In this document: positions 48,608-56,682 of the stretch, in pieces
Layout of the letters: the number at the start of each line of letters is the position of its first letter
Position numbering within the stretch: the first letter of the stretch is position 1
DNA from: Candidatus Thermochlorobacteriaceae bacterium
Lineage (GTDB): Bacteria; Bacteroidota; Chlorobiia; Chlorobiales; Thermochlorobacteraceae
NCBI GenBank assembly: GCA_029263855.1
Contig: JAJUFC010000016.1
Span: 16,113 to 80,112 of the forward strand
Direction: 5' to 3'
DNA: 64,000 bases
Translations under genes and position numbers: made by a program
The notes under the pieces: model-generated
What the model saw: the letters and a program-made list of their open reading frames with translations, nothing else
The model's database searches: none
Told to the model about the DNA's origin: nothing

Positions 48608-49696
48608 ATGAGCAAAAGCAACATAAACGCTTGGAAAGGCGAAGCCCTTTGGAAACAAAACGGCGAAACGACCGCCGTGAGCGTGAGCATCAACCCTTAC
48701 GGATTGTCGGTTCTTAAAGAGGGCAAAGAGTATTTCTTCACGAAAGATGAATTTCGCGTCTCGGAAGCGAGCGAGAGCGGCTTCGTGAAATTGGAAGTCG
48801 AGCGCGCGTCGCTTCGCGCGTTCATTGAGATTGAAAGCGCGGAGGCGTTTCAGACTATCAAAGAGGATAAGTTCGATAAAAATCGAAAGCCGCTCCTTTC
48901 GGTCTCATCGTGGATTATCGTCGCGCTCGTGGGCGTGGTGATGGTCGTCGTTTTGTTCTTCACGGTCGGGGCGAATGCGCTATCGGGCGAAATCGCCAAA
49001 CTCATTCCCGTTGAAACCGAAGCGGAGTTCGGCAAAGCCTTTTTCCAACAATCCATTTCGCAAGCCAACCTCAACAACGATTCGGCGACGGTCGCGGTCT
49101 TGAAAAAATGCGCGACGATTGTCGAGGGATTTTCAAACGGCAGAGCCTATAAGTTCCGCATCGTCATCGTGGAAGATTCCATCAAGAATGCGTTTGCGTT
49201 GCCCGGCGGATACATCGTCGTTTATCGCGGCATTTTGGACTTGATGGAGAATCAAGACGAGTTTTTCGGATTGCTCGGACACGAAAGCGGGCACGTCTAT
49301 CTGCAACACAGTTTCAAGCGCATCATTCGCAGTTCGCTCGTCGCGCTCGCCTTCGCGATGGTCTTCGGCGACGCGGGCGGCGTCGGCGCGATTTTGCTCG
49401 ACCACAGCAAAACGCTCTTGAATCTCGCCTACGACCGAACCGAAGAAAGCGCGGCAGACGAATTCGGCTTCGATGCCTTGACGCGAGCGGGAGCGGATAC
49501 TTACGGCATCGTCTCGCTCTTTGAGAAATTAGACAAGGCGAGCGGCAACCTACAAATGCCCGCATTCCTCTCGACGCACCCCGAACCCAAAGCGCGCGTC
49601 AAAGAACTGCTGAAAAAATCGCCGAAGAAATCGAGCAAGAAATTTTTGACCGAAGCGGAGTGGCAAGCGATGAAGCGGGGAGCGATTCGACCTTAA
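48608..49696 (+). CDS. M48-family membrane metallopeptidase
   Basis: A 362-residue protein. An N-terminal soluble part (about 1-95) precedes one membrane helix (101-121). The M48 zinc peptidase domain has LLGHESGHVYLQHSFKR (His225, Glu226, His229) and the third ligand Glu280 in EESAADEFGFDAL. HxxxH with Ser-Gly in the middle still fits HExxH. Family members process misfolded membrane or periplasmic proteins. Its stop TAA and that of the convergent lipoprotein gene share the bases TTAA. Confidence 0.9.
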   Translation: MSKSNINAWKGEALWKQNGETTAVSVSINPYGLSVLKEGKEYFFTKDEFRVSEASESGFVKLEVERASLRAFIEIESAEAFQTIKEDKFDKNRKPLLSVSSWIIVALVGVVMVVVLFFTVGANALSGEIAKLIPVETEAEFGKAFFQQSISQANLNNDSATVAVLKKCATIVEGFSNGRAYKFRIVIVEDSIKNAFALPGGYIVVYRGILDLMENQDEFFGLLGHESGHVYLQHSFKRIIRSSLVALAFAMVFGDAGGVGAILLDHSKTLLNLAYDRTEESAADEFGFDALTRAGADTYGIVSLFEKLDKASGNLQMPAFLSTHPEPKARVKELLKKSPKKSSKKFLTEAEWQAMKRGAIRP

Positions 49697-50271
49697 AACG
49701 CGCCCAGTCGACGCGCCGTTGCGTAGGTGCGCTTGTAGTATGGCTCGCTCAAACTGCTCACAATCACGCCGAGTTTCGTGGAGGCGTGAACGAAATTGCC
49801 GTCGCCGACGTAAATCCCCACGTGCGAAATTCGGTTGCGGCGAATTTTGAAGAACACCAAATCGCCGAACTTCAAATTCGCTTTGCTGACTGCCACGCCC
49901 ACTTTGGCTTGCGCCGATGATGAGCGCGGCAACTTCACATCGAGCGCGTCGGCATAGACGCGGCTGACGAAGCCCGAACAATCCATTCCTGCCACGCCCG
50001 TTCCGCCGTAGCGGTAGCGCACGCCCAAGTATTTGTCCATTTCATTTTCCAATCGCTCGCGCGCGTTGGCGGGCAGGGTGCGCGGCGGCGGAATCAAATC
50101 AACGACCACGTCGTCATCAGTGTCTTTTTCGGCTTCCGTTTCAATGGTGGCGATTTCATCTTTGGAAATCGGCGTTGGGCTGAATCGAATCGTCGATGTG
50201 GTCGAGGCGCACGCGCCGACCAACGCGGCAAGTCCAAGCATCATCAAAAAAAACGCGAGGCGACGGCTCAT
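49693..50271 (-). CDS. NlpC/P60-family lipoprotein endopeptidase
   Basis: A 192-residue lipoprotein with a signal ending LVGAC (Cys21), a Thr/Asp/Glu-rich linker, and an NlpC/P60 cysteine peptidase domain. Catalytic Cys98 is in GMDCSGFVSRVY, and His150 in ISHVGIYVGDGNFVH. Such enzymes cut peptide crosslinks in peptidoglycan. It is attached to a membrane facing the periplasm. Its start follows the preceding gene's stop directly (TGAATG). Confidence 0.93.
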   Translation of the reverse strand: MSRRLAFFLMMLGLAALVGACASTTSTIRFSPTPISKDEIATIETEAEKDTDDDVVVDLIPPPRTLPANARERLENEMDKYLGVRYRYGGTGVAGMDCSGFVSRVYADALDVKLPRSSSAQAKVGVAVSKANLKFGDLVFFKIRRNRISHVGIYVGDGNFVHASTKLGVIVSSLSEPYYKRTYATARRLGAF

Positions 50272-51021
50272 TCAAGACGCGGTTGGAAGTTCGTGATAAA
50301 GGTTGTGCTTATACATCGTGGAGTCGCGGCAGATTCGCTCCAAATTTTTCGCGGCGATGATTAAATCGGCGTAAGGAAACGCAAGTAGAACTTCGTCTTC
50401 TTTGATGTTCATTCCCGTGTTGCCGCCCAAGTCGCCGAGCGTGAAGGTGGGTTTGCCTGTGTGCATCACATAGCTCGAGACCATCTCGCAAGTGGAAGTG
50501 CCGCCAATGCCATGCACGATTTCGCCGCTATCGAATCCGTAAGCGCGAAGAATGTGCTGACCTTGAAATGGCTTGCAAACGATAAACACCAAATCGGGAA
50601 GAAAATCGGGCGTGAGTGCCTCGAGCGGCGAAATAACCTGCGCTTCAAATTCGCCATCTTCAAAAGGCAATGTATATGCCATCGCTTTTTTGAGTCCGTC
50701 GAGCGTGCCGTAGACGAGTTTTTCGCCAATCATAAATTTTGCGGCTTGTTCGACGGGCATCGTTGAGCCGAAGCCTGCGGCAATCGCCCCGCCGCCGCAG
50801 ATGTGGTCTTTCTTGACCGTGTAGAACGGACCTGCGCCGTTAAACGCATCGCCCCACATGGCGCAGAGCATCGATTTGGCAACGCCGCTTGCGCTCTCGC
50901 CGAATTTCTTAATCCCTGCGGGAATCTCGCTTACGTGTTTGATGAATTTAATGCCAATCGGCTTGCGCGTTAAGCCTTCAATGCGCACGAGCGCGTCGGA
51001 AAGTTCTTTCGGTGTGTTCAT
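50272..51021 (-). CDS. DUF169-family protein
   Basis: A 249-residue soluble protein of the DUF169/ArCR (COG2043) family. Landmarks are CAMWGDAFNGAGPFYTVKKDHICGGGAIAAGFG with two conserved-looking Cys, IVCKPFQGQHILRAYGFDSGEIVHGIGGTSTCEM and the C-terminal GDLGGNTGMNIKEDEVLLAFPYADL. Function is unproven; members are known from methanogens and anaerobes. Its stop is directly followed by the NlpC ATG on the minus strand. Confidence 0.8.
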   Translation of the reverse strand: MNTPKELSDALVRIEGLTRKPIGIKFIKHVSEIPAGIKKFGESASGVAKSMLCAMWGDAFNGAGPFYTVKKDHICGGGAIAAGFGSTMPVEQAAKFMIGEKLVYGTLDGLKKAMAYTLPFEDGEFEAQVISPLEALTPDFLPDLVFIVCKPFQGQHILRAYGFDSGEIVHGIGGTSTCEMVSSYVMHTGKPTFTLGDLGGNTGMNIKEDEVLLAFPYADLIIAAKNLERICRDSTMYKHNLYHELPTAS

Positions 51022-51076
51022 TTTTACTCCGATTTAATGTTTTGAAAAATGTTCGGAAAAAACCCAATGCCCATGG

Positions 51077-51994
51077 TCAATACACCACTTGCACGCCGAA
51101 ACGCAAGAGCCAAATGTTGTTTGGATTGAACTGCTGAACAAAACGCGCTTCGCCTTCGAGCCGATTATTGACAAGTTCAACGCGGCGCACAAACGTGTAG
51201 CCAAGTTCGGCGGAAAGATAAAGTTTTGAAAAAACATTGTATCGAACAATCGGACTAACGGTCGCATTTGCAAAGCCGAATTGATTTGCCGAAAGCGGAT
51301 TTGCTTCGCCAATCGCATACTGACTGCCCGAAAGCGAAACATTCACGCCCGCCTCGAGCGACTTTGTCGGATAAAACCACAGTTCAGCGCGAGAGGGAAG
51401 CAAAATGTCGAGCATAAAGGTCGAGCCGCCGAAGTAAAGCACATGCACAATCGGTAGGAGCAAGACGCGCCCGAAATTGCTCGAGCGTGCAATGCCAAGT
51501 CCAAGCGTGAGCGATTCGCTCATTTGCCTATCGATGAAAAACGCGCATTCAAGGCGGAAGTGGTCGCGCGAAATGTTTTTGAAGTCGGAAAAAATGCCCG
51601 GGCGAAGCGTCGCCACAAGCGTGTAGGCGTCGGAAAGCGAATGAAGCACAAGGAAGTCATAAAACAGAAAGTGGTAGTCGCGAGTTGAGGGATAAGGATA
51701 AAGCCCTGATGCAGGCAACGGAAAAACGACTTGACTAAATGTGCTTCGAAGAAATCGATATTGAAACCCGTTGTAAAGAACCGTCTCGCCTTCTTCGCCA
51801 AGAATCGTGCGGAAGTTGAAGTTCAGATGCGCCTGCTGTGCGCCCACTTGAGCCTGTTGAGAAAGAAGTGGTGACGATGGGTTTGAAACACGCGCCGTGC
51901 CGAATTGCTCAACACGAAACCCAAGTTGCTCGCGCTGTGCGAAAAGAAGCGATGAAGAGAACCAAAGAAAAAGCAAAAGCGCGTAGCGTGCCAT
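51077..51994 (-). CDS. Outer membrane barrel-like exported protein
   Basis: A 305-residue protein, start at 51994 (MARYALLLFLWFSSSLLFAQ). The frame is open to 52036 but that part reads as non-coding. A signal peptide is followed by many alternating aromatic/hydrophobic strands (NGFQYRFLRSTFSQVVFPLP, LSLGS-type turns) and ends in a strand, RFGVQVVY. This fits an outer membrane beta barrel. I do not recognise a specific family beyond resemblance to DUF6268. Confidence 0.65.
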   Translation of the reverse strand: MARYALLLFLWFSSSLLFAQREQLGFRVEQFGTARVSNPSSPLLSQQAQVGAQQAHLNFNFRTILGEEGETVLYNGFQYRFLRSTFSQVVFPLPASGLYPYPSTRDYHFLFYDFLVLHSLSDAYTLVATLRPGIFSDFKNISRDHFRLECAFFIDRQMSESLTLGLGIARSSNFGRVLLLPIVHVLYFGGSTFMLDILLPSRAELWFYPTKSLEAGVNVSLSGSQYAIGEANPLSANQFGFANATVSPIVRYNVFSKLYLSAELGYTFVRRVELVNNRLEGEARFVQQFNPNNIWLLRFGVQVVY

Positions 51995-52071
51995 TGAATT
52001 ATGAATGTGGTTAGGTTTCCGTAAATTGCAAGTCAATTAGCCAAATTAGCAAACCTCAAACAAAACTCACG

Positions 52072-52815
52072 ATGAAACCTGTGCTGATGCTTTTTCTTGT
52101 GGCACTGCCGACAAACATGCTCGGACAAGATGCCAAAGCCCTCTGCGAAAAAACTGACGCATTGCTTTCAGCACGCAATCTTTCCGAAGCAAAACGAACG
52201 ATTGAAGAAGCCTACAAACTTGCGCCGAAAGAGTATGAAGTGCTGTGTCGCTATTCGCGCGTGTTGGTGGTATTTGGCGACGAGCAAAAAGAAAGCGAGC
52301 AAGAGAAAATTTATCTGCAATCGCTCAATCTTGCCGAACAAGCCGTCGCGCTGAATCCGAATCACGCCTTAGGTTATGTGCGCCGCGCCGCCGCTCGCGG
52401 AAAAGTCGCGCTCTTCAAAGGCGTGCTGTCGGTTGCCGATATGGTCAAAGCCACACGCGACGATGCCGAAAAAGCAATCAAACTACAAAATGATGGCGAG
52501 CAAACGCTTGCCTCTGCGCACTACATTTTGGGCAGAACACACCTCAAACTTGCAGAACAGCCCAAAGTCATTCGCAAACCGCTCGGACTTGATTGGGGCA
52601 ATCTCGACGATGCCGTGCTCAATCTCAAAAAAGCCACAGAACTGCGAAAAGGCTACATCATGTTTCACCTCGACTATGCGCGCGCACTTGTCAAGAAAAA
52701 GCAACTCGATGAAGCCAAAAAAGAACTCGCCACCATTTCACAACTCGAACCGACGGAATTTGGCGACGAGGTGCGCAAACAAGAAGCCTTCGCATTGATG
52801 TCTGAACTCAAATAA
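52072..52815 (+). CDS. Exported TPR protein
   Basis: A 247-residue protein with a signal peptide (LFLVALPTNMLGQ) and TPR-like repeats (residues 20-240), with a distinctive IRKPLGLDWGNLDDAVLNLKKA near residue 170. It starts the operon that includes NurA and is 9 bases before it. Bacterial relatives are TPR proteins of unknown role; I see no catalytic motif. Confidence 0.7.
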   Translation: MKPVLMLFLVALPTNMLGQDAKALCEKTDALLSARNLSEAKRTIEEAYKLAPKEYEVLCRYSRVLVVFGDEQKESEQEKIYLQSLNLAEQAVALNPNHALGYVRRAAARGKVALFKGVLSVADMVKATRDDAEKAIKLQNDGEQTLASAHYILGRTHLKLAEQPKVIRKPLGLDWGNLDDAVLNLKKATELRKGYIMFHLDYARALVKKKQLDEAKKELATISQLEPTEFGDEVRKQEAFALMSELK

Positions 52816-52824
52816 AAATCCGCC

Positions 52825-53979
52825 ATGCTCCAACTGCAAGCGATTTACCGACGGCTTGAAGAATTTTCGGAAAAGGTTGTAACCGAACAAAAAAATCTAA
52901 CGCAACTCAAAAGCGTTTTGGAAGAAGTGTTCGAGGAAAATTCCGACTTCGTGAAAGCCTGGCGTAAGTTTCCTGAATCGTTGGAGAGCACGATTGCGCC
53001 GCGCGTGATTGAATCGCCCTCGCTTCGCAAGACATGCCCAAAGCGCGAAGCCACTTTCACGATTTGCTCTTCCGATGGCTCGCAAATTTATCCCGACCGC
53101 TTGATTAACTTTTGCTTGCTCAATTTCAGTCAAATTTGTTTCCACATCGGCACCAACGAGCCGCCGCTTCTGACAACATACTCCAAACTTTACGATGCAG
53201 ACGAATTTTTCAAAGCGTATTTCAAAGATTCAAAGCCAAAAGAAACCGAAGATAAAGGAAGCGAAACAAGCAAAGAGCGGATTGCCATTGACCAAGTCAA
53301 CGCGCTTCGGCAAACGAAAGAACTTTCGGCACTGCTTCATGTTGCAACAAACAAGCGCACGCAAGGTCGCCCGATTCTTGCCGTCGCCGATGGCACGCTG
53401 ATTTGTTGGACGCTCAAAAACGCCGAAGCCCTGCGCAAAGAGTTTATCGAGAAGTTAGCACAGTTTCGCCAAGAGGAAATTCCGGTGTTGGCTTACAAAA
53501 GTTTTCCTGAAACCCGTAGCGTTGCCAAAGCCCTCGAGCACTTAGCGGCGGAGAAGTTGGAGCAGGCGAACATTCACCCCGAAATGCTCACAGACTTAGA
53601 GATTTTTCAAGCCTTTCTTCAAAAAGGCGAACGCTCGGCGGTGTTTCAGAGCCGTTCCGACATTGTCGAGAAGCATTATCCCAATCCCGATAAGGTATAT
53701 TTTTTCTATCTTCACACAGGCAAAGAAATTGCGCGCATTGAATTTCCCGCATGGTGCTACGAGAAGGGTTGGGTAGATTTTATGCATGCCGTGATGATGG
53801 ACGATTTAGAGAAAGGTAAAGGCTATCCGATGACGCTCACCGAAGCACACGAACATGCCGTTGTGAAAAAAAGCGAAGAAGCGCAATTCTTTGAACTATT
53901 AGAGAAACTCTGCATCAAAAAAGGCGTGCTCATTTCCGATGCGGCAAAAGTCGCCTCGAAACGCACGGCAATCATCTAA
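52825..53979 (+). CDS. nurA: NurA-family DNA repair nuclease
   Basis: A 384-residue NurA-domain protein. The manganese-binding aspartates are in CSSDGSQIYPD (Asp84) and ILAVADGTLICW (Asp189). The C-terminal part has PMTLTEAHEHAVVKKSEEA, which forms the other half of the NurA active site. NurA digests DNA ends together with the hexameric ATPase HerA, in archaea and many bacteria. HerA is not encoded in this window, but a stand-alone HAS-barrel protein follows two genes later. It is preceded by an exported TPR gene. Confidence 0.85.
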   Translation: MLQLQAIYRRLEEFSEKVVTEQKNLTQLKSVLEEVFEENSDFVKAWRKFPESLESTIAPRVIESPSLRKTCPKREATFTICSSDGSQIYPDRLINFCLLNFSQICFHIGTNEPPLLTTYSKLYDADEFFKAYFKDSKPKETEDKGSETSKERIAIDQVNALRQTKELSALLHVATNKRTQGRPILAVADGTLICWTLKNAEALRKEFIEKLAQFRQEEIPVLAYKSFPETRSVAKALEHLAAEKLEQANIHPEMLTDLEIFQAFLQKGERSAVFQSRSDIVEKHYPNPDKVYFFYLHTGKEIARIEFPAWCYEKGWVDFMHAVMMDDLEKGKGYPMTLTEAHEHAVVKKSEEAQFFELLEKLCIKKGVLISDAAKVASKRTAII

Positions 53980-54035
53980 AACCATTCATGCATCACTGCA
54001 CTTGTTCATTTCAATCATTGCTGTCGCTTCGCACG

Positions 54036-56036
54036 ATGTGGGTCGTGCTAATAGGTTGCATTGCCACGCTGAGCGCGTGTATTTCGTTAGAAGAAGAAGT
54101 CGAAGAAGTTTCCCCTCTTTCGGCACTTAAAGCCGATTCGGCGATAGTCGAAAATACTTTCAGCATAATTTATCGTGCGCCCAAAGGAATTAAAGATATT
54201 GCGCCGGTTGCCGTTTATACGACGAACTTTTGGATGCCAACCTTTTTTGAGATGTCTACTCCAAACATCAAATCCGTGCCGATGACGAAGTTCAACGACA
54301 CAATTTGGGTTGCCGATGTACAAGTGCCACGCAACGCACAAGTAATCTCTTACACCGTCATGGGCGTGCCTGATGAAGATTCCCTTGCAACGAAGAACTT
54401 TCCGATTTTAGACAGCCGCACCAAACGCCCGATTAAAGCCACGATGTATCGCATTGCCCAAGCCTTGATTCGCTCACATGCGCCGACCGACTCCGTCCTG
54501 AAAACCCTGCGCGCCGAAATTGAACGCTATCCCGACACTTACGACGCATACATTCTCTATTGGTCAATTTACTACGACTCGAAAGGACGCACCGAAGAAG
54601 CCCTCGCCGAAATTGAATCGCAAATGGCGGAACTGCGCCGCCAACGACGCAACAACGCAGACCTCCTACAAGCCATCGCACTGACTTACATTTACGGCAT
54701 TGGCGATAAAGCCAAAGCCAATCGAGCCTTGCAAGATTCGCCCGACTCCTACTTGCACCCTTTGAACCTTTACAACCGATTCACCACAGAAATCGATATC
54801 GACAAGCGCGAACTTGCCCTCAGCGTAATGGCGGATAAATACCCAACGCACCCGCTCACGCCGAAAATGTATCGCGAATTGCTTTACTATTACATCGCCA
54901 ATCAAAAAGTTTATGCCGACCGCGCCGCCATTTTCGCCGAAAAAATTTGGCGACGCAATTTGAACAACTTGCGTCAAAACGGCGTCATGACGCTTGCCGT
55001 GCGTTACCTTTTCGAGTATTACAGCAAAATCGACCTCTCACGCACCATGCCCTACGTGAAGGAACTCTTGCGGCTCGATTACGACCGACAAGTTTATGAT
55101 GCGCACACCATTTTGCTCTTCGCGGAACGCTTCGCCGAGTCGCAAGAATACAGCGGATTGGCGATTGAATTGGCGGCAAAAGCCATACAAGTGTTGGAGT
55201 CAAAAGAAAAGCAAGCGTTCTTGAACCCGAATGCCGAGCGCGAATTTGTTACATCAGCCATTGAAAATGGTGATGTGAAAAACGACCTTATCGGGCGAGC
55301 GTATTACTGCATTGGCAAGGCGTATCGGCGCGTGAATGAAACAGGCAATGCGATTTCGAATCTGAAACAAGCGGCGAATTTGTGCCTTTCGCGCCGTGCC
55401 GAAATTTATTACGAACTCTCCAACGCAATGATGACGATTGATAAATCCGACGCACAAGAATACGCCACGCTTGCGCTTGCCTTCAACGCCACACCTGAAC
55501 GGCGCGAATGGTTCGTTAAAAACTTCAAACCGCGCCTGCGTCCGAAAGAAACGCTTCAAGAGAGAATTGAAAAGTTTCGAAGCGAGCGACCTGAACGCGC
55601 GCCAAATGCGACGCTCTCGCTGCTCGATGGAAGCACGGCGGAAATCAAGGCGCAAAGCGAAAAAGTTTATGTACTTTATTTTTGGTCGCCGACTTCTACA
55701 TTAAGCAAGTTGCTTTTTCCCGATTTGCAACTCTTGCACGCCAAGTATCGCGCACGCGGCGTTGAACTTTACGCGATTGATACCGATAGCGCATTGGCAA
55801 CCGTGAAAGCCTCGCCGTCAGAGTTTGCATATAGTTTTCCATTTGCGACGGCGAACCTTGCCATATTCTCCGATTATCGTGTTGCTTATTTGCCGTCAGC
55901 CATTGTGGTTAAAGACGGCGTGATTGTGGCACGGCATTCGGGCTACGAGCGCGATTTTGTCTCGCGCTTAGAAGCCGATGTGCAACAGTTTTTCGTAATG
56001 GGCGAAATGATTCCAAAGAAAAAATCTCGGCGATGA
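54036..56036 (+). CDS. Lipoprotein with TPR repeats and a thioredoxin-like domain lacking CxxC
   Basis: A 666-residue lipoprotein starting at 54036 (signal ending ATLSAC, Cys15); the ATG at 53988 would add a polar leader. It has a beta-rich domain (about 50-135), helical TPR repeats in the middle, and a C-terminal TlpA-like thioredoxin fold with VLYFWSPTSTLSKLLFPDL. There the redox CxxC (usually WCGPC) is replaced by TSTL, so it cannot do disulfide exchange. It overlaps the HAS-barrel gene by 4 bases, linking an envelope protein to a DNA-repair operon. Confidence 0.75.
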   Translation: MWVVLIGCIATLSACISLEEEVEEVSPLSALKADSAIVENTFSIIYRAPKGIKDIAPVAVYTTNFWMPTFFEMSTPNIKSVPMTKFNDTIWVADVQVPRNAQVISYTVMGVPDEDSLATKNFPILDSRTKRPIKATMYRIAQALIRSHAPTDSVLKTLRAEIERYPDTYDAYILYWSIYYDSKGRTEEALAEIESQMAELRRQRRNNADLLQAIALTYIYGIGDKAKANRALQDSPDSYLHPLNLYNRFTTEIDIDKRELALSVMADKYPTHPLTPKMYRELLYYYIANQKVYADRAAIFAEKIWRRNLNNLRQNGVMTLAVRYLFEYYSKIDLSRTMPYVKELLRLDYDRQVYDAHTILLFAERFAESQEYSGLAIELAAKAIQVLESKEKQAFLNPNAEREFVTSAIENGDVKNDLIGRAYYCIGKAYRRVNETGNAISNLKQAANLCLSRRAEIYYELSNAMMTIDKSDAQEYATLALAFNATPERREWFVKNFKPRLRPKETLQERIEKFRSERPERAPNATLSLLDGSTAEIKAQSEKVYVLYFWSPTSTLSKLLFPDLQLLHAKYRARGVELYAIDTDSALATVKASPSEFAYSFPFATANLAIFSDYRVAYLPSAIVVKDGVIVARHSGYERDFVSRLEADVQQFFVMGEMIPKKKSRR

Positions 56037-56632
56037 AAAGTGCGACTCTGAAAAGCGAACCGATTGGCGAAGTCATCGCCTCAAATACGACCGCCTTTTC
56101 CGCCGTCGTCAAGAGCGGTTTCGGCGATGCGTTGCCCGTCAAGTTCGGCGAACTCGTGAAAACGGAAACAAGCACCATGAAAATTTTCGGCATCGTCTCG
56201 TTTATTGAACACGCGCCGACCGAGCCGAACCGCAAAGTCGCTCCGCACGGCAAATCCAAAGACGCGCTCAAACGTGAAATGCCCCAAGTCTTCGAACTCT
56301 TGCAGACTGAATTTCGCGCGCTCGTTGTTGGCTACGAAACATCGCGCGGTGTTGTGCCCTCAATGCCGCCCGTGCCGCCCGACTTGCACGACTTTACCTA
56401 CCTCGCAACGGACGAAGAGCAAAAAAACTTCTTTGCAAAAACGCCGACCTTCTTGCGCACTGTCCTAAACTGCCGCGATGCCTCGCCTGACGAACTGCTT
56501 GTTGCATTCTTGCGCAATCATCTTGCGCACATCTCTCGCCCCATGCTTATTTCCATCGGCAAAGAACTTTCCTACCTCTTGGGCGACGACCACCGACGAC
56601 TGGAAGCCATTTTGAGCCGTGTGTGCGATTAG
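56033..56632 (+). CDS. Stand-alone HAS-barrel domain protein
   Basis: A 199-residue soluble protein. The N-terminal 60 residues (IGEVIASNTTAFSAVVKS then LPVKFGELVKTETS and IFGIVSFIEHAP) resemble the HAS barrel of HerA-type ATPases. The C-terminal half is helical with PEQVFELL-like SKDALKREMPQVFELLQTEF and ends in ISIGKELSYLLGDDHRRLEAILSR. No Walker motifs are present, so it is not itself an ATPase. Similar stand-alone proteins are known from cyanobacteria. With NurA nearby it may link the nuclease to an ATPase encoded elsewhere. Its ATG overlaps the previous stop (ATGA). Confidence 0.65.
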   Translation: MKSATLKSEPIGEVIASNTTAFSAVVKSGFGDALPVKFGELVKTETSTMKIFGIVSFIEHAPTEPNRKVAPHGKSKDALKREMPQVFELLQTEFRALVVGYETSRGVVPSMPPVPPDLHDFTYLATDEEQKNFFAKTPTFLRTVLNCRDASPDELLVAFLRNHLAHISRPMLISIGKELSYLLGDDHRRLEAILSRVCD

Positions 56633-56682
56633 CATTGCAAAAGTCGTCTCTCAAAAGTATTTTTCGCCATTCACCGCGAGAA

